Of a stretch of DNA of 64,000 bases, positions 50,301 through 60,436 are shown in pieces. How positions within the stretch are numbered: the first letter of the stretch is position 1; each line of letters starts with the position of its first letter. Source of the DNA: Polytrichum commune (lineage: Eukaryota > Streptophyta > Polytrichopsida > Polytrichales > Polytrichaceae); assembly GCA_950295325.1 (NCBI GenBank), contig OX485803.1, forward strand, positions 25,918,001 to 25,982,000. The letters run 5' to 3'. Below the pieces are notes generated by a model that was not told where the DNA came from, did not search any database, and saw only the letters and a program-made list of their open reading frames with translations. Both the position numbers and the translations under genes were made by a program.

Positions 50301-53028
50301 AATATTCATTTTTAATATATAATTAAAACTTTGGATTCCTTGTTAGAAGGGCTATAAGAGTTTCCTACATTAAAACAAATTCTATCACTTGAGATTGGAC
50401 TAAAATGCATTTTAAATGATTATAATCAAGGCCATACAATGCTGGAGTTGCATACCTGAGTTGAGCTCAAGACCTAAACCCAAGATAAACTGCAATTTAG
50501 AAGACCGACCCAACCATCAACCACAACCATGAGGATTCACACAAGGCAAGTGTGAATGAAACAAGTCGTCGTTGTGATTATATGTGGTGGTGAACCACAA
50601 CCGCCTTTGTAGTGTAAACGACCCTTGCGTGCACCGCATTGGGCAAAGTGAGGTAAAAATGGCAGGCCGGGAGCAGAAAACTTGATCGGGGGCTGGGGTG
50701 TGATCTTCTTTCAGACAAGAGATGTTGACATCAAGAGCCCCTACAAAGATGAGTTCAATTTCAACAAAATCCTACTGTTTTCGAGCACATCATGTCAGAT
50801 TTTTTGCATTCAATAACCTGTTCCAGTATTAAAAACCAAGGATGGTGGAAGTGGAATGTGAAGTACTTGAGGATAAGCTCTGTCCAATTGCTGTAGCCAG
50901 CTGCAAGGAGGTTCTGGGTGGTGATGGCACGCTGGCTCTCAGGCCGGCCGGTTAGCAAGACAAGACCAAATTGAATGCCTTTGAGGAAGTTGTAAAGTTT
51001 GAGCGTTGCGGGAATTGCAGGCGCCGTTCCCTGGTCCACCCAAATATTGAAAGCGGTGTCGTTGTAGATCTCACCACTGCACCCACAATCCCAAATCAGC
51101 ACACTGGCCAGCAATAGCTAGAAAGAAAGAACGAAAGAAAGAACCACGGCGATGTTTCCACCGGCGTGAATCATGGTGTTGGTGTTGGCTTCATTTTCAA
51201 GTTGGCCCGAGTCTATATGTAACTCCGCAACAGGCATTACGAGAATTACAGTGCCCCTGAATACTACACTAAATTTTGCATTTAGTGTCACCGATTCTAT
51301 TTGTCTTGCTCAATACTAACTATGAACCGCCTGTGTAATGTCACCAACACTCAATATAAACCTAACATTATTTGTCATTTCTTGTAAAAGTTTGTGGACG
51401 TTACAAATTTACAATGTTTTGCAAATATTGTCACTTGTTAAGTGGGTTTCATCCGAATTTCAATCATTCATGACAATATTTCATCATAGAAATGTTAGGA
51501 TGCAGAATAAACCACACTAAAAGTGCATGAACTAAAAGTTCGTTGGGATGATAGTGATTGTAAGCTTATTCATAAGAAGTGTCATTAGAGACATGCAACA
51601 CCACAACGACATGCAATAACATATGACACTAACTACAATATTGAGTGTATTGCCTCCTTTCAAAGTGAACAACCTTGAACGGACATGGACAAATTGGTCG
51701 GCACCTATCTCTCCCATTGACAAGCCCTTCAATTCCCACATGGTTAGTTGACAATATCCACTTCACCTAGATACCCCCACTATAATTGGATGGGCCATAG
51801 GTGCACCATAATTCAAGTGCTACAAAGGTGACCCTTCCGAGTACTATTCCGGCCTTAGGCGGCTTCACCTCAGAGTTCCCATGGGATCCAAGTTTAGGCC
51901 TTGGAATTAAGCCACCCTCCAGGCCAACGACAATCAGGTACGATTGTCATTCCATCATGAAACTCAGATTCCTTCTTTGTCTCACAAAAAAGAGTAATGA
52001 GACACCTACTCAAATTGAGCACATCCTTCGATTTGAAATGCGAGACAGAACAAAGTAGGCTTGATATACAGACAGGATATGAATACTGGGATGTAAGTTG
52101 ATGAGCATCGTGTAATTTACCCATAATGGTGGTTCCGGTAGTATTGCAGGTTTGACAGGCAAGTCTCATCAACGTCAAAGACCACGATGTCCTTCCCATT
52201 TCCTGCTACAGATACTGTTTGGAAAAAGCTTTTTGCATCGTCGAGTACTCCTTGCGAATCCGAAGGGTATTGCAATCCCTCCATGTACTCGCCCACAAAT
52301 TTCACGCACTCATTGGGCACTGTCAACCATCCCTGCATACAAAGCAGTTCATGTCAGCTACCTTAACACACTGCACAGGTGCGTCAAACTCTCGCAGTAT
52401 TAATATAGACGTGCTTGATTTGGCTCCGCCCCTGTATTGAACACCTGTATTTGAGTGGTAAGTGGCTAAGGGTGGCTCCAAGAACAGATACCAAAAAGAC
52501 ACGTATTTAAAAAAAGATTGGATGATGTGCTCAAAAACTTGATATCCATTCTAGGTTCTATAATCAACATAATCGAGGGGGAAGACCTATATGACCATTT
52601 AATGAACATAAGAATCTTCACGGTGACCATCAATAAGTATTCATACGAGTTCCAGAAATTATGAGGAAAGTGGCTACGATGTCGGTTTGCATTTGCTAAC
52701 CATCTCGACATAGTACTCGAGGGTTTCATATCCTAGGGGCAGTGGGCTAGTGGGAAAAATGTACCTTAACTAGAATCTTGTGTTTGTGGGGGGGGGGGGG
52801 GGGGAGGTGCTTATCCACAGGGAATGTAGTGAATATTTCTCAATCGAATACATGATGTGGAGGAGGAAGGCATGAATATTTTGATACCTGATTATTGTTG
52901 ACCTGGGTGTTGTAGAAGAAACTTCGGCATGCTATCTTTGTTTCATCAAGCTTAAGGAGTTTTCGGCCTTCCCCTCTTCCAGGGAGGAAGAAGAGTGCCA
53001 CGAAAACAAAAAAGTACAGTCGCGCCAT
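47340..53028 (-). CDS. Plant acid phosphatase, HAD superfamily (VSP/class B-like), 4 exons, secreted
   Basis: Minus-strand exons in transcript order: 53028-52888, 52332-52121, 51076-50867, 47514-47340; phases fit and all introns are GT-AG. The product has 245 residues, a normal family length. Residues 1-20 (MARLYFFVFVALFFL...) form a signal peptide, so it is probably secreted or vacuolar. HAD motif I is VVFDVDETCLSN (nucleophile D100, acid D102, T104), motif II LLTGRPES (T160-G-R162), motif III K200 in YKSRKRTEL, and motif IV GDQWSDILG (D220 and D224). All catalytic positions are present. The protein ends FKIPNPMYFIA, the usual family C-terminus. Members hydrolyse phosphate monoesters; some serve as vegetative storage proteins. 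Intron 3 is 3.35 kb and contains MITE family A and a 2-kb TIR transposon; intron 2 contains MITE family C. The reading frame is unaffected by these insertions. Confidence 0.9.
47886..48322. mobile_element. MITE family A, copy 3, in phosphatase intron 3
   Basis: The left end ACTGTTTATGGTATTTAATG and interior match copies at 23402 and 30973. The right inverted end is missing after TAGTTTAGGCCC, so the copy is 3'-truncated. It lies in an intron of the minus-strand phosphatase gene. Confidence 0.8.
48479..50460. mobile_element. ORF-bearing TIR transposon, family D (~1.98 kb), in phosphatase intron 3
   Basis: The left end GGGTATGCAACTCCCGTATT and the right end (reverse) AGGTATGCAACTCCAGCATT are inverted repeats. 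The outer arms, 48483-48720 and 50090-50458, match the short element at 28041-28619 in inverted orientation. The central 1.37 kb, absent from that derivative, carries a 186-codon minus-strand ORF and a two-unit 30-bp tandem repeat near 49650-49712. Target duplication is unclear (GGAGC on the left against GAGC on the right). The 10-bp duplication of the short copy suggests Mutator-like transposition, but no MULE transposase motif is seen. Confidence 0.75.
48947..49504 (-). CDS. Unrecognised ORF of transposon family D
   Basis: The open minus-strand frame of 186 codons (counted from a TTG; the frame stays open upstream to a TAG near 49565) has no ATG near its 5' end. It is either an exon with an acceptor such as CCTGCAG (about 49543) or a decayed start. 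It includes a basic patch KKQGRPKKSTRVKVWFVGR followed by VYRMRRKFGNCG, and then an aromatic/acidic region ending YELHPGDEKVFNDFVDES. I recognise no family. GRPKK resembles an AT-hook-like DNA-binding motif (inference). A decayed version of its C-terminus lies at about 61310-61370, so the ORF belongs to the mobile element. It is not a host gene remnant unique to this place. Confidence 0.45.
   Translation of the reverse strand: MSWPRYEIPSLSNAKSAVAYVMNGNPSLCKDRLTRIRAGILYMKPKLMSVGNHDTLLKLGCDCVVFVLNTPEAKTVKKQGRPKKSTRVKVWFVGRVYRMRRKFGNCGVEYRDPIDLMDRPSNVEIGLCWYQKGANNKWTYDLTNHLMVDLETIIALAIMTYIGESNVYELHPGDEKVFNDFVDES
51266..51643. mobile_element. MITE family C, copy 1, in phosphatase intron 2
   Basis: The left end ACTACACTAAATTTTGCATT, then TAGTGTCA, is mirrored at the right (TGACACTAACTACAATATTG, then AGTGTATT). 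The interior (TTGTCTTGCTCAATACTAA, CACCAACACT, CCTAACATTATTTGTCAT, CATGACAATATTTCATCA, TGTTAGGATGCA) matches 56034-56432. Non-coding. Confidence 0.8.
52444..52747. repeat. Dispersed repeat F, copy 2, in phosphatase intron 1
   Basis: Same-orientation match to 24285-24557. It lies in intron 1 (52333-52887), directly beside a G17 tract at 52788-52804. Confidence 0.65.
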
Positions 53029-53790
53029 TACTCTCAGATTCTTCTGTATATTCTTCCAATCCAACCTGCCATAGATTCACCACGACCTTCAAATCGTTAA
53101 ATAGCGTAACTTGGAGCACGTCACAGGTAGCCCTGCCATCATCAAGGATTTGGTGTAGTTAATAACGCATTGACTCTCGACACCATCAATAAATGCTTAT
53201 ACCACTCACAATCCACTCATAATTAGTATTGTTGGGAAAGTTGCTCGAACAAATCTCATACTGCTCTCAACCACAGCATGATGTAGTGATGCAACATACA
53301 TCAGAGCCATTTTTGACAAAACCATGAATTTGGGAGCTGTTGTGGTGTGGTGTTGCCTGCCATAAACAACCTCAAAGTAATTGAGAATCAGGAGAAAAAT
53401 ACATAAGAACTAATTTGAGGCCTCATTCAAGGGCTATGAAATTGCAATTAAAGCGAGTGATTCAGCAGATATGATCATCTAGAATATGTGTGGAAGACTA
53501 TGCCAGAATCAACCCAGAATGAATACAAGGTGAGTTAACAGGCCAAGAGCAGACAAAGCCTGAGGTGATTTACTGCACTTAATTCCAACGTCACTACAGA
53601 ATACTCTGAATATGATACAATACAACAGGAATTATGACAACAAAATGGCCTACTATTGGTGGCAACTCTCCCTTTTTGAAGGTGATTTGTTCTTTCACAA
53701 AGAGGCTAAACACGCTTGAAAAGAGGGCATTGGAGAAATCCATTGAAATGATTTGTGTCTGATTTAGAAAAAGTAAACTATTCACTTGTA
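53029..53790. promoter_or_regulatory. Upstream region of the phosphatase gene
   Basis: On the minus strand, TATTTAA at about 53098-53104 is a TATA-like element 70-75 nt upstream of the ATG, compatible with a short 5' UTR. No other motif stands out, and no exon is seen up to about 53790. Confidence 0.3.
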
Positions 53791-53829
53791 AATGTCAGTT
53801 CCAGAACTAATTAGCACCAGTGTTTCTGA

Positions 53830-54290
53830 GGGTGTGATGGGTAGTTTCACAATGGCTCGATCCTCGGAACAGAGAAACATATACTGTATGTAAGCTCAGG
53901 AATCTCACAAGAATGCCATGATTTGTCGTCTGACATCATGGGACATGGAGCTGATTGATTGCTTCGGCTGTATCTTGGAAACAGAGAGAATGCAACACGC
54001 AGATGATACAGGGAAGGCGTCGGACGATCTGAACACTTCAAGACATAGCGGCAGAAAAAGAGGGCAGAGTCGAAGGATTAGAATCTAGCGACCAAGCTCA
54101 CCTCCGAATTGTTGGACTGAAACTCCAAACTGTCGATGAATCGCTTCCATGCAACCTGGAAGCTGGGGATGAACCTCCACAACAAGCTCCACGATCAAAA
54201 CTGGTGTAAAGATGGCATTGAAATACTCACTTGGTGGCCCGGGATGGCAGCTCTCCCTTTTAGGGGCCACCCGTACTCCCCGGTGAAGGC
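53830..54290 (-). other. Possible unrecognised minus-strand exons
   Basis: This stretch is less AT-rich than its surroundings and shows good splice-like signals on the minus strand: a donor GTGAGTATT near 54225, an acceptor TTTACACCAG ending near 54206, and a donor GGAG-GTGAGC near 54105. The middle piece reads VLIVELVVEVHPQLPGCMEA. I do not recognise the protein, the frames are short and no start is evident. It could be a transcribed leader or a gene relic. Confidence 0.25.
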
Positions 54291-54590
54291 TCCGGTAAGA
54301 ATATGGTCCGCTTCAGTGCGTATGTCTGACAAAGTTTTTGCAAGTTTGTCACTTTTGACACACAAAAACTCGCACCCAAAAAAAAGTACACGTCAATTGA
54401 CACACACAATTTAGAAGTTGACACGTACTGTGACTTGTCTTGTGAAGAAAAAATACACACGTCAATTGACACGCTAGAAATTGAAATGACACGTATTACT
54501 AGGCAACTTCAGTATTATAAACTGTAGCTCAGGTATTTGGAAAACATAACCTGTACCACTAGGAGAACTTCCTACACTCACTTATATACT

Positions 54591-54742
54591 TAAGTTCAAC
54601 CTTGTTCTTGTCATTTTTCTTTGTGACCGAGAAGGTTCTACAATTGAGACAGATTAGAGAGGTGGTGGAGGATAAGTACAAGGCCGACAAGACCATTGTT
54701 CCTGGTCTCTTACGGGTACATTTTCATGACTGTTTTGTGCAA
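54591..54742 (+). pseudogene. Class III peroxidase first-exon relic
   Basis: The open frame reads ...LREVVEDKYK-like sequence (actually LRQIREVVEDKYKADKTI), then VPGLLRVHFHDCFVQ, followed by a GT donor at 54743, the normal position of peroxidase intron 1. HFHDCFV is the distal haem-pocket motif (catalytic Arg and His). A hydrophobic stretch lies upstream (FLSFFFV), but the usual CP...A(E) segment after the signal peptide is missing, no ATG starts the frame, and I find no later peroxidase exons with GCD or the proximal His. A truncated pseudogene. Confidence 0.7.
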
Positions 54743-55159
54743 GTATGTGAATGAATAATTTGCCCCAGCAGATCTCGAAGAGTGATACTTTGGCTAGTTA
54801 AATATTGGGTTAATTTTGAGGCGTCTCAACTTGACACTAGGATGATTTGAGGTTGATTTTGCATAGTGCAGAGATCCCCTTCAAATTGAGTTTAATGTAC
54901 AATGTACAATTCACAATGCTTGAATTGAAGCTAGATTGGAAGTAATATTATTGTTGGATATGTGATTTGAATGCCATCAACATTCACAATACTCTAGTAT
55001 GTTGAACATTTATGGCATTCACAATGCCTGAAGTTCGTCACATACTCTAGGCCAATGGTTTTACAAATTCATGATCGTTTCCCAAACCTTCCAATATTAA
55101 ATACAACCAAACTTTTTAGCCCTTGTAATTATCAAAGCGATGATAGTGACTGAATCACG

Positions 55160-55554
55160 AATACCGGATTGTGGCTCAAAAGGATATTGTTGAAGTTTCA
55201 ATACACTGAAGAAAGTGACATGTGTAAACGAGAACTCCCAAAATTAAGGGAAACATTTCGACATGAGTGTGAGAACAAAATGATATTTGAAGCTCGGCGC
55301 ATATGTGGTAGCAATTTGAAATGGCGCACAAATTGGCCTAAACTTATATAACTTTGACAAAAAATTATACTCATTCCATCAAGTATAGTTATTTGTGAGA
55401 GAGGATTATCCAAACAAAATGCAATCAAAAGCCACTTGCGTAATAGGTTGAACTTGAAGACCCTTGCTTCTCTTATGCGGGTCTCTCTTTGTGGGTTTGA
55501 AGTGGATGCAATGGATTGGGCTACCATCTTCAACATTTGGAGAAACATGTGAGA
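55160..55554 (+). pseudogene. hAT transposase C-terminal relic, copy 1
   Basis: Two pieces separated by a stop. The first (55169-55351) has LPKLRETFRHECENKMIFEA. The second (55361-55554) has IPSSIVICERGLSKQNAIKS, then HLRNRLNLKTLASLMRVSL, matching the hAT C-terminal dimerisation region (IP.S...ERGFS..N.IK...RNRL....L..LM). No catalytic core or TIRs are seen nearby. A homologous relic lies at 63380-63730 in the same orientation. Confidence 0.7.
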
Positions 55555-56033
55555 CCGAGGGATACTTACGCTCAATTGATAGTTTTATATATTTTTTATT
55601 TTTTATTTTTTTAAATTATTACAATTCAAGATTGTATTTTTATTAGTCAAAATATTATTTTTGCTAAAATATAGTGTAACCCAAAATTGAGGTGACATTT
55701 TAGAATAAAATGCATATGTCAATTGGCATTCATTTTTGTTTTTGAAAACATCACGTGACACTTGGGATTTGAAGTTGAACGTGAAATGAAATTTGTCTAA
55801 CATAAACATTGTATGAAGGTCCTCTAGAAAATACAACATTTGTACTTGTATGGTAGAGTCACTAGATTGTTTGGGATAAATACTTAATATTGGATGAAAC
55901 TAGGATGAATAATTTTCTCATCTCCTTATCTCATCCATGCACGTATGGAAGAGGCATTATTAGGATTTTGGAAGGGGTTGTTGAGCTGAGAACGAGGCCA
56001 TTTCTTGTACATAGTTCCATCTCTTGTGAACTT

Positions 56034-56432
56034 ACTACACTAAATATGATATTTAGTGTCATCCATTCTAATTTTCTTGCTCAATACTAATTGTAAACCG
56101 TGGTGTAGTGTCACCAACACTAAATGTGAACCTAACAATATTTGTCATTCCTTGTAAAACATTTGGGCATTTTAGATCTACAGTGTTGCAAGTATTGTCA
56201 TGTACTAAGTGTTCTCTCATCCAAATTTCAATCATCCATGACAATATTTCATCACAAATTTGTTAGGATGCAAATTATACCAAACTTTTTTTTAGTAATT
56301 GGCATTTGGGTGAACTGAAAGTATGTTGGGGATGATAGTATTTGTAAACTTAATCATAGAAAGTGTCACTATAAAATTTACCACAGTGACATAAAATGCC
56401 ATATGACACTAAATGTGACATTTATTGTAGTT
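56034..56432. mobile_element. MITE family C, copy 2 (~400 bp)
   Basis: Inverted ends ACTACACTAAATATGATATT, then TAGTGTCA, and TGACACTAAATGTGACATTT, then ATTGTAGTT; each end is itself nearly palindromic. The interior matches 51266-51643 and, partly, 62866-63020. Non-coding. Confidence 0.8.
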
Positions 56433-57670
56433 GTTTCTACATGTTGCTCTTAACCATAACATAGACCAGGGTCCACCCGCACCACTTAGTTAAGAGATTT
56501 ATCCAACTCATGAGGTAATGAGGACTAGGCGACCAAAATGCTCCTTATTGGGTTATCACTAACCAAAAGTTGACTAGCCAAAGTTTTACTCAACTTGCCC
56601 AAGGTTTGAATTTGACGCAAATTCTAAGCATATTGATTTTTGTGGCCCACACCATTCGTGTTTCATGATAATTAACATATGACTAATTTTTCACTTTTTT
56701 ATTGTGAACTAACTAGTATTATTCATGATTAAATATTATTATCTATATGAATTTAAACATTGAAAAAAATATTATTTTATTATTTTATCAACAAATATAT
56801 TTTAATGATTTAACATTTCTGCTAATTTAGGAAGATTTAAGAAATAATGTGGTCCATCTCGTAGCGAATGAATAAGAGATGGGAGATATGAGAGGTAGAC
56901 ACTCAAAAACAAACATTGGACTCATTGTTGGTGATAAGTTACTTAGCCATAGGGCACGGGTAGGTCACTTAGTGCATTTTAAAAACGACGTGCGGCATAA
57001 TATAGAGAGGATTAAAATCATTTGAAATAAAAATTATAAAGGAATTCCAAATAATGAAGGGGGCATTAAATATAGAAAATCCCATTATAAGTAAGTTAGA
57101 TGGACATAAAATGTGGGCCATTATTTTTTTGTAAAATTAATATAGGGGCTGAAGATAAGGATCCTAGAAGGTATGTTTAGTATGTTTGCTATGGTCTCCT
57201 ATGTGTTTTCTTCATAACTTTGTTTGCAATGATATTAATGTTTGCACCCTTCTTTGTTTCCATGGTTTCCCTTAACACTCGTTAATGCGTTAGGAAGTAG
57301 ATTAGCTTTTATTACTTAAAAGGAATATAAAGTACAAAAAATTGCAGTGACTTGGACAATATAAGTAATGGAAGGGTGCAAACAAATGGGCCATTTTTGA
57401 AATTTAAGTAATGATAGGGAGGCTTTAATTCAGCCCTTGAAGGTAAATAGCCCCAAAACAAAAAAACCCCAGCCGCACGTGGTGCACAAAAATGCCTTAG
57501 AGTGACCTACCTGTGCCATAGGGATATGGATGAGTTAAGATTCCTTCACAACAGCAAGGTCCAAAAAGTTAACTAATTTTCAGTAGATTTCCTACATTTG
57601 TAAGATACACATTTGCATTGTCCTTTTTGTTGTAGGAGGGAGGTGTTTTTTTTCTTAGCCCTCCCAATAT
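56433..57670. other. No gene seen
   Basis: Very AT-rich intergenic sequence (for example 56690-56830) with no recognisable exon or element ends. Confidence 0.45.
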
Positions 57671-57819
57671 TATCAGATCAAGACACACATGTTCCCAATT
57701 TTGAAAAAGACGTATGAAACAAAAACCCTCCTACTACAATGAGTAAAGGAGAGTGTGTTTGTTCGTTAATAGACTTGTAAAGTTCAATCATCACCAATTT
57801 TGTGGCATGGCCCTCATGT

Positions 57820-58200
57820 CTTATCCCACTTTTTTTTTTGGTTTGTGTTTGGGTGTTGAGATTGGTGTAGTACGGAAAGAGACACAATGACTTTAAAGGG
57901 CAGCAATATGCTTCTCGTGGCTCTGGTAAGTCATTGTACTTGTGTAAGCCACTGCCAATATCCATGCTGAAGAATCGATCCTTCATATCCAAGCATTTCC
58001 TTGCCACATGACATGCGATGCCCGTGTCGAAGCCAATCAGTCCTTCCAAAAAATTTGGATGAACTTTAAAAATTCACAAGTCGTTAGTGATGATGGCCGA
58101 TGGAAGCGGATGCCACTTTCAGATGATATTAGTGTATATATCCAAACTTCCAAAGCCTTCATATACTTCAACTTACGTATAAGGTAGAGGGTGCTAAAAC
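57820..58200 (-). pseudogene. Unrecognised coding relic, frameshifted
   Basis: Two overlapping minus-strand frames read YLIRKLKYMKALEVWIYTLI, then SSESGIRFHRPSSLTT, and, in another frame, GFDTGIACHVARKCLDMKDR, then LPEPREAYCCPLKSLCLF. The pattern loosely recalls plant F-box/Kelch proteins (a VW-IY repeat, then LPEPRE), but this is a weak impression. The frame shift and stops argue for a pseudogene. Confidence 0.25.
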
Positions 58201-58213
58201 CAACACCTATAAA

Positions 58214-58811
58214 CAAGGGCGGAGCTAGGGGGGGGGGGGGCTCAGCCCCCTTTGACACCATTAGTAGAAAATTGTGTCAAAACAACTACAGATTTTGTTT
58301 TACTATTTTGCGACTGCAATGTCAAAATTTATGGGGTGTGTAATACACTGTTGGAAAGGCGTTTTCAAGACCTTCCCAACGGTGTATTACAAGCCCCCAA
58401 ATTCCTAAAATTTTAGTTGGTAAAATCAAAACAATTTGGAGTCGTTTAGCGATTGTAGAGCAGGCTAGTTAAAAAAAACTGCAATGGGAAAACGATTGCG
58501 GTTCTTTTTCGCAATGTTTTCTACAAGAGCATTGAAGGAAAGTTGGGCATCTGGCTATTATTTGTGATGTGTATTGGCGATGATTGGATGGTCGATCTGA
58601 TGATCATCTATATTGAAAAGACCATTGCGAAAGCTTTGGATATTAACGACATTATCAAAAATATTATGAGGATGTCAGCTCGATGAGTCCAAGTCTCTCA
58701 ACAAATAATCAAATTAGGCCACCTATTGAAATTTGAACATAAAATATACATTGGATATTTCCATATTATGAGGTCAACCCCCCTTGGGTCAAAATCATGG
58801 TTCTGCCCTTG
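58214..58811. mobile_element. Non-autonomous hAT element with 8-bp target duplication
   Basis: The left end CAAGGGCGGAGCTAGG and the right end (reverse) CAAGGGCAGAACCATG are inverted repeats. CCTATAAA stands directly outside both ends (58206-58213 and 58812-58819), the exact 8-bp duplication made by hAT transposases. Inside, GTAATACACTGTTGGAAAGG (58340-58359) pairs with 58371-58390 in a hairpin. A G13 tract lies at 58228-58240. The interior has no transposase. Confidence 0.9.
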
Positions 58812-58819
58812 CCTATAAA

Positions 58820-59589
58820 GGCCTTCCAATTGTCAACACTCTATTATCTTGAATCGTTCCCTATGATGTAGGAGTGTCCATGCCCACAGAGTGATGATTA
58901 AGGTGCCATTAGTGTCACCATCTCATACCACCCTCCACTACCTCCATATAGGGTAGGTAACGGGCTCCACTCTATCTCGGGTCCGTTCAAGGTGGCTTTA
59001 GGGTGATATGTCAGTGCCTGTTCTAGCCATTCTATTCATAATGCCAAGTAGGTAGCCCACAAAGCACAAAGGGGGTTGGTTGACAAGATGCAAGCGGGTC
59101 AGTACCTGGGATGCAAGGTGACAGTTTTGTAATTGAACCGGGTGGGATCATGGAGGTGGCCATGTGGCTTTGTGCATCGTTACTACTTGGGCTTTGATCT
59201 AGCTTGAGTCTAGTACCCAACTATGTTGTGTTGGTTCTAGGCAATGAAGGTGGGGTCTTCATCATATGCAAGGTTCTAGGGAGTGGTTCAAGGAAGGTAG
59301 TGGTTTTGACTTTAGATGTTCATCAAATATTCATTTGAGGCTATTTTTACTCTTTCTTTATACCTATGTTTAGCCCAAAGGGTAATGTGATTTTTTTAAT
59401 ATCAACCACATAGCCAAATGTATGTGCAATAGCTTAAAGTGTGGATTTAAGCACCATCTACTTGAGGGCTAGGTTGGGAAGTGAATTCAACTCTTTTCAA
59501 GGTCTGTCTTTGGCAATTGAGTTATCTATAAAGTCTCTCAAAGAGATACATCCAACCACACCAACCTTGCTGTAGTATCGTCACGCATT
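58820..59589. other. No gene seen
   Basis: Intergenic sequence flanking the hAT element. Short frames without domains. Confidence 0.4.
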
Positions 59590-60436
59590 GTGATACCTCT
59601 AGCCATACCAACCTTGTTGTGGCCATGCATCCCTGCGTGGATCAAGGACGGGAGTAATTATGCCATATACGAGAATAGTTGGGGGATCAAAAGTGCATGG
59701 ATCATTGGGTCTTGTGGTCATATGGTCCATCCGAGTTGCTTATTACCTCACATGTTGCAAACAAGTCGTTGTCCTTCATGCAAAGCCCCTCTACATCACA
59801 TGCTATACTAGCAATTTGACGTGCAATAGGGAACACCTTCGGAATTCAAGTACAATATCACCCATAATATACCGCCTTTGGAATACAACAATCCTTCAAT
59901 TTATAGCTAGCAGTCAAAAAAGTATGTCAAGGACCTCCGAGGCTTCTTGACGAATCTCACATCTGAGCAAATCAAAAGGGGGGCACATGAGTCTTACCCT
60001 GGGTCTACTTTGTGATCCATAGGGTAGAGAGCATTTTTGTACTAAGTCAAGGGAGGCCATGCTAGTAATACATGGGAGTCCGTTATGGGTCCACACCCTC
60101 AAGGTTACATTTATGACTCCATTGGCCCGGTAAATCGTTTCAAGCAAGACTGTGACATGGGACATGGCATACATGTTGGAAATTCAACGTTTGGAGGCTG
60201 ATGAAGAAAGGCAACAAGGCGTTGCATAAGAGGTGTCATTCAATGAGGTAAAACTTCAAATCATGTTGAACAAATGGGAATATGTCAACGGCCTTATGGA
60301 CATTTGGGACAGTTCCAATAGCCCCAACACGCAAGATGCACTCTGTCATTCCCGATTGTTGTGGTTGGCCATTATGAACTGCATGCGCATTCATTCAGAA
60401 GTGGTCGTGGAAACTCCAACACAAGAGTATCACTAA
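59590..60436 (+). pseudogene. RING-finger-like repeat relic
   Basis: The first frame ends SCGHMVHPSCLLPHMLQTSR, then CPSCKAPLH, the second half of a RING-H2 finger: C-x-H-x2-H-x2-C-x10-C-x2-C. The first C-x2-C pair is not intact (CIPA region), so no complete zinc site remains. After 59811 related coding-like pieces continue across stops, including NIPPLEYNNPSI, YDSIGPVNRF and, at 60233-60436, a frame with LMDIWDSSNSPNTQDALCHS. The whole looks like one decayed protein, perhaps of a repeat family. Host ubiquitin ligase function is unlikely. Confidence 0.35.

Noticed and set aside
51801-52058. 85-codon plus-strand frame in phosphatase intron 2 (ALGGFTSEFPWDP)
   Set aside because: It looks faintly like a repeat-derived plant peptide, but there is no supporting context; left unannotated within the intron.
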